Below, one piece after another: positions 27,465 through 35,846 of a stretch of DNA of 64,000 nucleotides (within the stretch, counting starts at the first letter, position 1; every line of letters starts with the position of its first letter). The notes beneath the pieces are model-generated. The model was not told the origin of the DNA. It saw nothing but the letters and a program-made list of their open reading frames with translations, and made no database searches. The DNA is from Streptomyces sp. NBC_00461 (GTDB taxonomy: Bacteria; Actinomycetota; Actinomycetes; Streptomycetales; Streptomycetaceae), in assembly GCF_036013935.1 (NCBI RefSeq), contig NZ_CP107902.1, forward strand, positions 9,333,001-9,397,000. Reading direction: 5' to 3'. A program made the position numbers and the translations under genes.

Positions 27465-28283
27465 TCAGCTCTCCGGCTCGCCCGCCACGACCAGCCGGCG
27501 CAGTTGCTCGGAGATCTCCTCGCGCGCGTCGCCCGCGAGACCCGAGTCGGTCACCAGCGTGTCGACCTGCTCCAGCGCGGCGAACGAACTCAGGCCCACC
27601 ACACCCCACTTGGTGTGGTCGGCGACCACCACGACCCGCCGCGCCGACTGCACCAGGCGCCGGTTGGTCTCGGCCTCCGCGAGGTTCGGCGTCGACAGGC
27701 CGGCCTCGACCGATATGCCGTGCACACCGAGGAACAGCATGTCGAAGTGGAGCGCCGCGATCGCCTGGTCGGCCACCGGGCCCACCAGCGAGTCCGACGG
27801 CGTGCGCACACCACCGGTCAGCACCACCGTGGCCGCGCCCTGCCGGGGGCCGGAGGTGCGCTGCGCCGCATGGAAGACATCGGCCACCCGCACCGAGTTC
27901 GTCACCACGGTCAGGTCCGGCACGTCCAGCAGATGGTGCGCCAGCGCATACGTCGTCGTACCCCCGGACAGTGCGATCGCGGTACCGGGCGCGACCAGCT
28001 GGGCCGCGGACCGGGCGATGTCCTCCTTGGCCGTCAGCTCCAGGCCCGACTTGGCCTCGAAGCCCGGCTCGTGCGTGCTCGCCTCCACGACCGGGACCGC
28101 ACCGCCGTGCACCTTCTCCAAAACGCCCTGGCGGGCCAGCGCGTCGAGATCGCGGCGCACGGTCATGTCCGACACGCCGAGCTTGCGGGTCAGCTCGTTG
28201 ACACGGACCCCGCCCCGGCGCCGGACCTCGTCCAGGATCAGGGAGCGCCGCTGCTCCGCGAGGAGGTTCTGATTCTCACTCAC
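27465..28283 (-). CDS. DeoR/GlpR-family transcriptional regulator
   Basis: A 272-residue repressor, similar in layout to the one at 8146-8931 but not a close copy. The winged helix shows LDEVRRRGGVRVNELTRKLG and DMTVRRDLDALARQGVLEKVHGGA. The effector domain has LSGGTTTYALAHHL, VVTNSVRVADVF, VVLTGGVRTPSDSLVGP and VVVVADHTKWGVVG. Start is GTG 28283, with GGAG 7 nt upstream. No sugar gene is adjacent, so the target may lie elsewhere. Confidence 0.9.
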   Translation of the reverse strand: MSENQNLLAEQRRSLILDEVRRRGGVRVNELTRKLGVSDMTVRRDLDALARQGVLEKVHGGAVPVVEASTHEPGFEAKSGLELTAKEDIARSAAQLVAPGTAIALSGGTTTYALAHHLLDVPDLTVVTNSVRVADVFHAAQRTSGPRQGAATVVLTGGVRTPSDSLVGPVADQAIAALHFDMLFLGVHGISVEAGLSTPNLAEAETNRRLVQSARRVVVVADHTKWGVVGLSSFAALEQVDTLVTDSGLAGDAREEISEQLRRLVVAGEPES

Positions 28284-28569
28284 GTACGCTCCGGTCCTTT
28301 CGCCTCAAGCCGTCCGACAGGCCCTGCGCACCCCGTCCGACAAGGACATTCTCGCCGACCCCGGTGCGCGGACGTCCCATCCTCGCACGTGTGGGTCCCC
28401 AGGACGCCACCCGCCTGACGCTCTCATGTCACCGATGCCACATCTGTTCCTCGCATGTCACTCGGAACGGGGAGATTCCGTGTTCACAGGTGTACGCCCC
28501 CGTCCGAACGGCGATCCTTGTGCCCGCACGGACACAAGAAGACGGCGCGTCACGGGGGAAGTGCGAACA

Positions 28570-30924
28570 GTGGAACGTGCGCAGGAACGTGCCTCGGCGA
28601 GCGGCCCCGCTCCGGTGCCCGAGGGATCCGGAAACACCCTGGAACTCCTGGTCCACGGCGTGGGCGGCACCACGCCCCAGGACATGCTCAATGATCCGCG
28701 CACGGTACGGATCACCGGCGACGACACGGCGGCCGTCTTCCGGCGCGCCGCGGACGTCGACGCGGACAGCAGACCCGACGGCCGTCGTGGCGGACCGGTG
28801 CCGGAGGCGTACGTCTGGTGCAACCTCACCTCCGGCAACAGCGCGCGTGCCCTGTGGCTTTTGCTGCTGCCGTTCATGGTCGTCAACCTCGCCCACTGGA
28901 TGCGGCCCAGCGCCCGCGGCCGCAAGCGGACGGTGCGCTTCTACGGGTTGCTGGTGCGACTCGCCGGACTGACCCTGACGGTGCTGCTGGTCGCGGCCGC
29001 CTGCGAGGTCGCCCTCGACCTGGCGGCCTGGCAGTGCGCGGGCATGCGCGCGTGCGCCGAGCGGCACTCCTGGCTGGGCTTCCTGTCACCGGACGTGTCG
29101 CACCACAGCTGGTGGAGCAGGCCGGGCCGCCGCCTCGCCCTCGCGGCACTGGTGCCCACCGCGCTCACCGGCCTCCTCTGGTACCTCTCCCACCGCACCT
29201 GGAGCGCGTACGAGTCCCAGCAGCCGCTCGCCCACCGGCCCGAACCCGACGAGGAGACCGGCCGCACCGCCCTGGGCCGCCCCGGCTTCTGGTACGGCCG
29301 CCGACTCGTCGCCCGGCTGCGCGCCGCCCACACCGCGGCCGGCCTGCTGACGGTCGCCGCGGCGGTCGCCTCGTCCGCGGCCCGCTTCGACCGCGCTCCG
29401 GGCGGCCCCGTCGTCCTGGACGTCCTGGGCCGGCTCCTCGCCGTGGCACTCGTCGCCACCGCCGCCGTCGTGATGTGGGTGGTCTGCCGCCGAGGACGCA
29501 GCGAGAACCGCCTCGACCGGGAACTCGACGCGCACCTCGTACGACGGCTTCCGCTCGCCGCCCTCGTCCTGCTCCTGCTGTGCGCGGTGTACGCCGGCTG
29601 GGAGCGCCCCGGATGGCGATCGGCCGGCCTGCTGGCCGGCGGCGGCACCACCTTCGGAGGCATCGCCCTTGTCCAGGGCTTACTGGTCCTCGCCCTCGCG
29701 GTCGTCGCCCACCTGCTGTACCGCACCCACCCCGATCCGCGCGCCGTGCTGTACGGCCAGGGCGGACCCGCCGTCGCGATCCTCGCCTGTGCCCTGGGCG
29801 GCGTCATCTCCGGCGGAGTCTCCCAGCGGGTGTCGGACTGGCTGGACGGCACCGGCACCTCCATCGACGGCCCGCCGGTCCTGCTGACCTGGCAGGCATC
29901 CGTCATCCCCCTGCTGCTCCTCGCCCTGATCGCGCTCTGCGGTCTGCTCGGCCGACGGGCCTGGCTGCTGCGCCGCACCGAACTGGCCACCGTCGAGCTC
30001 GACCACCCCGGCGAACCCAAGGACGCCGCACGCACCCGCCGTATCGCCACCACGCGCGCGTTGGCCACGCTCACCGACCGCGCCCCCCTCGTCGTCGCCG
30101 TCACCGCCACCACGACCCTGATCCTGGGCGCCGGAGCACTGGTCGGCGCGAAATTCACCGAAGAGGCGCCCGGAGAGGCGGCCCAGCACGCCTTCGCCAT
30201 CGTGCACGGCGCCGCACAGACCGCGCAGGCCCTGGGCTCCTGGCTGATCGGCCTGGGCTTCATACTCTTCGTCACCTGGGGCCGGCGCGCCTACAAGGAC
30301 GCCTCCGCCCGGCGCACCATCGGCATCCTCTGGGACGTCGGCACCTTCTGGCCACGCGCCGCGCACCCCTTCGCCCCGCCCTGCTACGCCGAGCGCGCGG
30401 TCCCCGACCTCACCTGGCGGATGGCGACCTGGACCCGCGCCACCGGCGGCCGCCTCGTCATCTCCGGACACTCCCAGGGCAGTGTGCTCGCGGCGGCCGC
30501 GGCCTGGCAGCTCAAGCCGTCCGACCGCAAACGGGTCGCCCTGCTCACCTACGGCTCCCCGATCGAGCGCCTCTACGGCCGCTGGTTCCCAGCCCACTTC
30601 GGCCCTGCGGCCCTCGCCTCCCTGCACCATGACGTCGACTGTTGGCGCAACCTCTACCGGCTCACCGACCCCATCGGCGGACCGGTGCGCCTGCCCGGAG
30701 ACTGCGGCCCCGAGGTGGACCGCCCACCGCTCAAGGACCCCCTCGCCTACGGCCGTACCGCGCAACACCCCCTGCCCGCACCGATCCTCGGCCACTCGGA
30801 CTACCAGGCCGACCCGGCCTTCGCCGAGGAGCGGGAACGGCTGCTGGGCCGCCTGCGAGCGGACGTGCCGGCTCCACGCCCGGTGGCAGGCACTCAGGAG
30901 GGCTCGGGCAGATCCTCGGCGTAG
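28570..30924 (+). CDS. Polytopic membrane protein with split alpha/beta-hydrolase motifs
   Basis: A 784-residue protein. I choose GTG 28570 because GGGGGAA at 28554-28560 lies 9 nt ahead. An N-terminal LELLVHGVGGTTPQDML (residues about 25-40) looks like the oxyanion strand of an alpha/beta hydrolase. Many membrane segments follow between residues about 95 and 590. Then comes a cytosolic tail with the nucleophile elbow LVISGHSQGSVLAAA (about residue 633), followed by a possible Asp (RLTDPIGG) and His (ILGHSDYQ). So the hydrolase fold seems to carry a giant membrane insertion. A TTA leucine codon at 29680-29682 (residue 371) suggests bldA control. The gene's 3' end overlaps the convergent AAA+ gene by 31 bp. 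Substrate unknown. Confidence 0.8.
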   Translation: MERAQERASASGPAPVPEGSGNTLELLVHGVGGTTPQDMLNDPRTVRITGDDTAAVFRRAADVDADSRPDGRRGGPVPEAYVWCNLTSGNSARALWLLLLPFMVVNLAHWMRPSARGRKRTVRFYGLLVRLAGLTLTVLLVAAACEVALDLAAWQCAGMRACAERHSWLGFLSPDVSHHSWWSRPGRRLALAALVPTALTGLLWYLSHRTWSAYESQQPLAHRPEPDEETGRTALGRPGFWYGRRLVARLRAAHTAAGLLTVAAAVASSAARFDRAPGGPVVLDVLGRLLAVALVATAAVVMWVVCRRGRSENRLDRELDAHLVRRLPLAALVLLLLCAVYAGWERPGWRSAGLLAGGGTTFGGIALVQGLLVLALAVVAHLLYRTHPDPRAVLYGQGGPAVAILACALGGVISGGVSQRVSDWLDGTGTSIDGPPVLLTWQASVIPLLLLALIALCGLLGRRAWLLRRTELATVELDHPGEPKDAARTRRIATTRALATLTDRAPLVVAVTATTTLILGAGALVGAKFTEEAPGEAAQHAFAIVHGAAQTAQALGSWLIGLGFILFVTWGRRAYKDASARRTIGILWDVGTFWPRAAHPFAPPCYAERAVPDLTWRMATWTRATGGRLVISGHSQGSVLAAAAAWQLKPSDRKRVALLTYGSPIERLYGRWFPAHFGPAALASLHHDVDCWRNLYRLTDPIGGPVRLPGDCGPEVDRPPLKDPLAYGRTAQHPLPAPILGHSDYQADPAFAEERERLLGRLRADVPAPRPVAGTQEGSGRSSA

Positions 30925-33329
30925 AGCAGCGTCAGGTCGTCCGTGCTCGGCTCGTCGAACTGGGCGACCCGGCTCGCGTGCCGCTCCACCATGGCCTCGA
31001 AGGTCTGGCGGGCGGTTCGGCCGTTGCCGAACGCCGGGCCCTTGGGGAGCGCTGTGAAGTACTTCAGCAGGGCCTCCGCGGCGCCCGGCGCGAGCCGGTA
31101 CTCGTGCTCGTCGGCCTGCTGTTCCACGATCCGCAGGAGCTCCCCGGGGTCGTAGTCGCTGAAGGTGATGGTCCGTGAGAAGCGGGACGCCACACCGGGG
31201 TTGACCGAAAGGAACCGCTCCATCTCGGCCGTGTAGCCCGCGACGATCACCACGACCGCGTCACGGTGGTCCTCCATCAGCTTCACCAGCGTGTCGATGG
31301 CCTCCTTGCCGAAGTCCCGGCCCGAGTCCTCCGGCGACAGCGCGTAGGCCTCGTCGATGAACAGCACACCGCCACGCGCCCGGTCGAACGCCTCCTGCGT
31401 GCGGATCGCCGTCGATCCGATGTGCTCACCGACCAGGTCGACGCGGGACACCTCGACGAGATGCCCCTTCTCCAGCACACCGAGCGAGGCGAGGATCTCG
31501 CCGTAGAGCCGCGCCACGGTCGTCTTGCCGGTGCCGGGGGAGCCCGTGAAGACCAGATGCCGCTTGACCGAGGCCGCCTTGAGGCCCGCCAGCATGCGAC
31601 GCCGGCCCACCTCGATCATGTCGGTCAGCGCCCGCACCTCGCGCTTGACGCTCTCCAGGCCCACCAGCGCGTCGAGTTCACCCAGCACGGCCTTCGACGT
31701 CCGCGTCGGCTCCTCGGGCTGCGCGGCGGCGAGCAGGGGCTCCTGTTCGGTGGTGCGCTGCCCGGGGATCGCTCCCAGCAGACCGAGCGACTGACCGGCG
31801 GTCTGCACTGCGGGCTCCGGGGCCGCCGGAGACCTGAGGCCCGCGCTCTCGTCGCTGGTGCAGTCCTCGACGACGGGGCCGGTGCCCGGCGCCGCGTCAC
31901 CGCCCTCCGCGAACTCGTACCCACCGCGCGCGCAGCGCTCCGTGCGGCACTTCTTCAACGTCGTACGACTGCCGTCGATCACGTGGAAGCCGTAGCCGCC
32001 GCTGCCCGTCACCCGGCAGTTGAGGAAGCTGCCGCGGCCGCCCGCCGACACGTAGAAACCCGCCTCCGCGGGGGAGTCGACCGTGCAGCGCTCGATGGTG
32101 GGGTCGGCGCCCTTGGTGACGATCACGCCCGTCTGTGTGGCGTCGATGGTGCAGTTGTTGAGGGTGCCGCCGCTGCCGTGGTCGCGGAACCAGGCACCCG
32201 TCGCGGCGTCCCGGATACGGCAGTCGTCGAGCTGTGCGGTGGCGCCGTCGCTCACCGACACGGCCGTGTTGCGCACCTGCGACAGGTCGCTGTCGACGAC
32301 GTCCGCGCGCGAGCCGCGGTCGAGGACGAACAGCGCGTCCGGCACGTCGTGCACCCGGCAGGAGTCCAGCACCGCGGTGGCGCCGTCACTGACCCACACC
32401 GCCGGGTAGTCGCCCGTGCTGTCGAAGATCTCGCACTGATTGGCGTCCACGCGGGTGCCCGGATCCCACACCGACAGGCCGTTGCGCCCGAACTGACGAA
32501 CCGTCGTCCGGGTCAGGGTGAGCACCGAGCGGGAGCGCAGATCGACCGCGTTCTCAGGGATGTCGTGGATGCGGCAGTCCGCCAGCGTCAGCACCGCGTC
32601 CGTGTCGAGGGTGACGCCGTCCGCCGTGGTGCGGTGCACATCGCAGTCCGTGAGGTGCGCGGTGGCCCGGCCGGTGACCTGGACCCCGCTGCCACGGACC
32701 TCGTACACCTCGCAACCCACCGCGTCCAGCGCGGAGTTCTCACCGGTCACCGACAGACCCGCGCCCGAGGCGTGATGGATCCGGCACCGCTCCAGACGGG
32801 GCTGCGCACCGCCGCGGACCGCGACCCCCGACTGACCGGCGGCCACGACCTCGCACTCCTCGAACACCCCGCCTCCGCCGTCGAGTACGGCGATACCGAT
32901 GCCGGCCGGATTGTCGACGGTGCACCGCCGCACGGTCGGACGCGCGCCCCCGCGCACCTCGATCCCGGCCGCGGACCGGGTGATGATGCGGACGTCCAGC
33001 AGCTCCGGAGTGCCCTCCTCGACCAGCAGGGCGGGCGCCGCCGCGTCCTGCCCCTCCACATGCAGGTCCTGCACCACCGCCGAGGCACGCACGGTCAACG
33101 GCACACCGTCCACGGGTGCGATCCGCACCGAACCGGGAGAACCCTCGGGGCCGCGCAGGGTCACCGACCGCTGCACCACGAGGTTTTCCCGATAGGTACC
33201 GGGCGCGACGGTGAGGACGTCACCGTCGGCGGCGGCCTCCAGGGCGGCGGCGAGCGATGCGTACTCACCTGTGCGGCGCCGCCACCGCGATGTGCCGGTG
33301 TGCGTCACCTGGACCGTGCCCTGTGCCAT
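30894..33329 (-). CDS. Right-handed beta-helix / AAA+ ATPase fusion (CbbX/SpoVK-like)
   Basis: An 811-residue fusion starting at ATG 33329. Residues about 15-500 are a right-handed parallel beta-helix made of many short repeats (for example LTDCDVHRTTADGV, LTLADCRIHDIPENAV, VLDSCRVHDVPDALF). Opening segments TGEYASLAAALEAAADGDVLTV and GTYRENLVV are typical of pectate-lyase-like folds. After a linker, residues about 545-811 are a CbbX-class AAA+ domain: Walker A GSPGTGKTTVARLYGEIL, Walker B VLFIDEAYALSPEDSG, and an Arg-finger segment ASRFSRTITFSDY. Such ATPases remodel protein complexes; EccA and CbbX are relatives. The helix may recognise a target. There is no signal peptide. Confidence 0.85.
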   Translation of the reverse strand: MAQGTVQVTHTGTSRWRRRTGEYASLAAALEAAADGDVLTVAPGTYRENLVVQRSVTLRGPEGSPGSVRIAPVDGVPLTVRASAVVQDLHVEGQDAAAPALLVEEGTPELLDVRIITRSAAGIEVRGGARPTVRRCTVDNPAGIGIAVLDGGGGVFEECEVVAAGQSGVAVRGGAQPRLERCRIHHASGAGLSVTGENSALDAVGCEVYEVRGSGVQVTGRATAHLTDCDVHRTTADGVTLDTDAVLTLADCRIHDIPENAVDLRSRSVLTLTRTTVRQFGRNGLSVWDPGTRVDANQCEIFDSTGDYPAVWVSDGATAVLDSCRVHDVPDALFVLDRGSRADVVDSDLSQVRNTAVSVSDGATAQLDDCRIRDAATGAWFRDHGSGGTLNNCTIDATQTGVIVTKGADPTIERCTVDSPAEAGFYVSAGGRGSFLNCRVTGSGGYGFHVIDGSRTTLKKCRTERCARGGYEFAEGGDAAPGTGPVVEDCTSDESAGLRSPAAPEPAVQTAGQSLGLLGAIPGQRTTEQEPLLAAAQPEEPTRTSKAVLGELDALVGLESVKREVRALTDMIEVGRRRMLAGLKAASVKRHLVFTGSPGTGKTTVARLYGEILASLGVLEKGHLVEVSRVDLVGEHIGSTAIRTQEAFDRARGGVLFIDEAYALSPEDSGRDFGKEAIDTLVKLMEDHRDAVVVIVAGYTAEMERFLSVNPGVASRFSRTITFSDYDPGELLRIVEQQADEHEYRLAPGAAEALLKYFTALPKGPAFGNGRTARQTFEAMVERHASRVAQFDEPSTDDLTLLYAEDLPEPS

Positions 33330-33436
33330 GGTGTTGTTCTGCCCCCACCTCGTGTTACGCGGGTCGATGCCGAAGGGATCGGCCGGTCCACCGTAGCGTG
33401 CGCGCGGGCGGTGGGTTGACCAGAGCGGGAAGGCCG

Positions 33437-34042
33437 TCAGCTGCCGGCGCCGGTCCTGCCCCAGTCCGGGCCCGCCCGGTCCCAGGCCTGGTCCCAACGG
33501 GCGTACCGGCGACGGACCATGCGCCAGACGATCAGCCGTCGACCGCCCTCGACGGCGCCCGCGGTGAGCATGGCGGCGCCGAACCCGGCGAGCACCGCGT
33601 GCGTCGTCGCCGTCGCCGCATCGAGCGGACGGGCCACTATCTGCCCGTGCAGGTCCGTCCATATCCTGAAGTGGTCACCGCGGTGCGGTGACGCGAGGCT
33701 CGCCAACGCCGCGCCGTGGTGGCCGGAGCCGTCCGGCGCGGTCCAGTCGGCGAGGACGCGGCTGCGCAGATCCCGCGACGAGGTGGACTCGGGGTCGGTG
33801 TCCAGCGGGGAGCGGTCCAGCTTGCGCACGACGGTGGCCGTCACCGGGTGGCGGGCCGCACGCTGGTCCCGGACGGACTGCTGCAGGGCGTCCTGCGCGA
33901 TGGTGCCGACGACGGAGCCGACCACCGGGGCCGCGACGAGGATCAGCAGCAGCGCCACCAAGGTCAGCCAGGCCTCTACCAGATCGCTCGTGCGGCGCAG
34001 CGGATTGTGCCGCCAGCGCCAGAGTCCGCCGATTGTGCGCAC
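33437..34042 (-). CDS. Rv1733c-like two-TM membrane protein
   Basis: A 201-residue protein with two membrane helices: one near residue 25-45 (VEAWLTLVALLLILVAAPVV) and one near 150-170 (THAVLAGFGAAMLTAGAVEG). An extracytoplasmic domain of about 100 residues lies between them, and basic ends suggest the cytoplasmic side. The start RTIGGLWRWRHNPLRRTSDLVE is a hallmark of Rv1733c-like actinobacterial proteins. I start at GTG 34042, with GGGGG upstream; a longer frame to 34093 has no ribosome site. It lies upstream of the beta-helix/AAA+ gene on the same strand with 107 bp between. Function unknown. Confidence 0.8.
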   Translation of the reverse strand: MRTIGGLWRWRHNPLRRTSDLVEAWLTLVALLLILVAAPVVGSVVGTIAQDALQQSVRDQRAARHPVTATVVRKLDRSPLDTDPESTSSRDLRSRVLADWTAPDGSGHHGAALASLASPHRGDHFRIWTDLHGQIVARPLDAATATTHAVLAGFGAAMLTAGAVEGGRRLIVWRMVRRRYARWDQAWDRAGPDWGRTGAGS

Positions 34043-34254
34043 CGTCCCGCACCCCCTTCCCGCTCCGTGATAACCCCCGGCCGAGCCGTACACGCGCCGA
34101 CCCGGTCAAAGAGAGAGCGAGATCACTTGCTCCCGGGCTCTCTCATGAACTTCTCACGAAACCTCAACGCGCAGGCCCCCGACCCTGGTTCCCGCGCCGC
34201 GGGCCTTGTCCGGATCTTTCGTCCCTGCCGCCGCACAGCGTCCGGCGGAGCTGC

Positions 34255-35082
34255 CTATTCGAGGACCGTCACCGGATCGCCGACCCGGATCGTGCCGGGG
34301 GAGAGGGGCACCAGGTTCTGACCGAAGACCAGGCTGCTGCCGATGCGGCGGTGGCGGCCCAGGGTGGCCAGGGGTTCCTTGCCCCGCTCGGCGGTGTCCT
34401 GGTCGGTGGTGGTCACCACGCACCGCCCGCACATCTTGGCGACCCGGAAGGTGACCTCGCCGACGGCGATGCGGGACCAGTCGTCCTCGGCCCAGGCGTC
34501 GGTGCCCGCCACGACCATGTTCGGCCGGAACCGGTTCATCGGCAGCGGCCCGTCGGCCGGTTGAGAGCCCTGGGCGATCAGGGAGTTGAGGGCGTCGAGG
34601 GAGGCGCTGGTGGTGAGCAGCAGCGGGAAGCCGTCGGCGAAGCTGACCGTCTCGCCGGGCCGCGCGTACTCCGGGTCGACGGGCCGGCGCGTGGCCGGAT
34701 CATCCATGTGTACGAGGCGCACGTCGATCCCGAGATAGTCGCTGCACCAGGCGTGCGCGGCCGCGTCCTCGGCGGGGACGCCCTCGACCTTGTCGCCGAA
34801 GATCTCCAACGGCACCGTGCCGACCGGCCGGGGAACCCGCACGGTCAGCGGGCCCCTCCCCGGCGCCGACAGACGAACGCCGCCGCCGGGGACCAGCTCG
34901 GCGGCGGCCTGCGCAAGGCGCGGTTGCTGACGTTGCGTGACGACCTTTCCCCTTGTGTCGATCAGCGCCCAGCGCCGGTCTCCGGCAAGTCCCCAGGGCT
35001 CCACGACGGCTTCCCGGGGCGCGAGGCCCCGGAACGCCTTCACCGGATGGACGTGAATCGACTGCAGCAGCGCGTTCCCCAT
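34255..35082 (-). CDS. MOSC-domain protein (YcbX-like)
   Basis: A 275-residue protein with the MOSC N-terminal beta-barrel (SIHVHPVKAFRGLAPREAVVEPWGLAGDRRWAL, shown here only as the start SIHVHPVKAFRG) and a C-terminal MOSC unit. The latter has MNRFRPNMVV, then the conserved Cys in RVAKMCGRCVVTTTDQ and ending in SLVFGQNLVPL. This Cys-containing pattern fits YcbX/mARC-type molybdenum enzymes that reduce N-hydroxylated compounds. The start at ATG 35082 lacks a clear ribosome site; CACGAT ends 6 nt before it, as in the leaderless genes of this window. Confidence 0.85.
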   Translation of the reverse strand: MGNALLQSIHVHPVKAFRGLAPREAVVEPWGLAGDRRWALIDTRGKVVTQRQQPRLAQAAAELVPGGGVRLSAPGRGPLTVRVPRPVGTVPLEIFGDKVEGVPAEDAAAHAWCSDYLGIDVRLVHMDDPATRRPVDPEYARPGETVSFADGFPLLLTTSASLDALNSLIAQGSQPADGPLPMNRFRPNMVVAGTDAWAEDDWSRIAVGEVTFRVAKMCGRCVVTTTDQDTAERGKEPLATLGRHRRIGSSLVFGQNLVPLSPGTIRVGDPVTVLE

Positions 35083-35125
35083 ACGGCCATCGTGCCAGGC
35101 GGCGGCGAGAGCCGGGGAGGACGGC

Positions 35126-35554
35126 TCAGTAGCCGCGGTACTGCTGCTGGTTGTTGTACGGGTCCTGGTACTGGGCCGGGTTGGGCCGGGGAGCCGCAGG
35201 GCGCATCGCCTCGTAGCCCGTACCGGTCGCCATGGGCCGCTGCGGCTGCTGCGGTCCGGGATAGCCACGAGGCGCCATGGCCTGCTGAGGGATGTACGCC
35301 GCGGGCGCATGCTGCAGCGGAGCCGGCTGCTGCGCCTGCGGATAGCCGTAGGAGGGCTGGGAGGGACCCGCCGGAAGGGCGGGGAGTGCCGACGGCAGGG
35401 CCGGCAGATAGCTGCCCGGCGCGTCGTACGCGGCGGGGACCCGGATCGGAGCGATCTGCGGGGTGCCCCGCTCGGCCACGAGCCTGTCGTAGATCGGAGT
35501 GTCCGGGAAGGCGGAGTAGTAGCCGCCGCCAAAGGTGGAGCGGGGGGAGGTCAT
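35126..35554 (-). CDS. Gln/Pro/Tyr-rich low-complexity protein (possibly DUF6643)
   Basis: A 142-residue protein. The N-terminal 45 residues (start TSPRSTFGGGYYSAFPDTP, then ERGTPQIAPIRVP) look conserved; I recall this as DUF6643, an uncharacterised actinomycete family, with moderate certainty. From residue about 50 on it is low complexity, rich in Pro, Gln, Ala and Tyr, and predicted to be disordered. TAACTT ends 7 nt before ATG 35554, suggesting a leaderless mRNA, although GGGGGG lies inside the coding start. No partner is evident. Confidence 0.65.
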   Translation of the reverse strand: MTSPRSTFGGGYYSAFPDTPIYDRLVAERGTPQIAPIRVPAAYDAPGSYLPALPSALPALPAGPSQPSYGYPQAQQPAPLQHAPAAYIPQQAMAPRGYPGPQQPQRPMATGTGYEAMRPAAPRPNPAQYQDPYNNQQQYRGY

Positions 35555-35561
35555 GGCACAT

Positions 35562-35567
35562 AAGTTA
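35562..35567 (-). promoter_or_regulatory. Candidate -10 box, leaderless start at 35554
   Basis: On the minus strand TAACTT is followed by 7 nt and then the ATG at 35554, which fits a leaderless start. Confidence 0.45.
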
Positions 35568-35708
35568 AGCCCTCGATGTGCTAGTTGGGGAGACCGATAA
35601 GAGGGTTGTTTTCAGTGTCGGCAGTGACGCGGGATCCCCAATGCGAGCGAACTTGGCAAAAAAGGGCGCCCAACGAGGTTCAGGTCGTGTAAATGCCGAG
35701 TTCCGGGC

Positions 35709-35738
35709 GGGTTACCAGCGGTTGGCCACAGGTAACCC
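35709..35738. promoter_or_regulatory. Dyad GGGTTACC-N14-GGTAACCC upstream of TerD gene
   Basis: Perfect 8-bp inverted arms lie at 35709-35716 and 35731-35738, with a spacer that itself contains TTGGCCA. It sits about 110 bp before the TerD start and could be an operator or an RNA hairpin. Confidence 0.45.
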
Positions 35739-35846
35739 TGTGCTCCTCGTGGGAGTTCGTGGTCCCGGGGAATAGGTTGTGCGGATGGAGTACCTGAAGG
35801 GCTGCCGGGACACGGACTGGCACGGTGACACGTGATGGGGGCGGAC

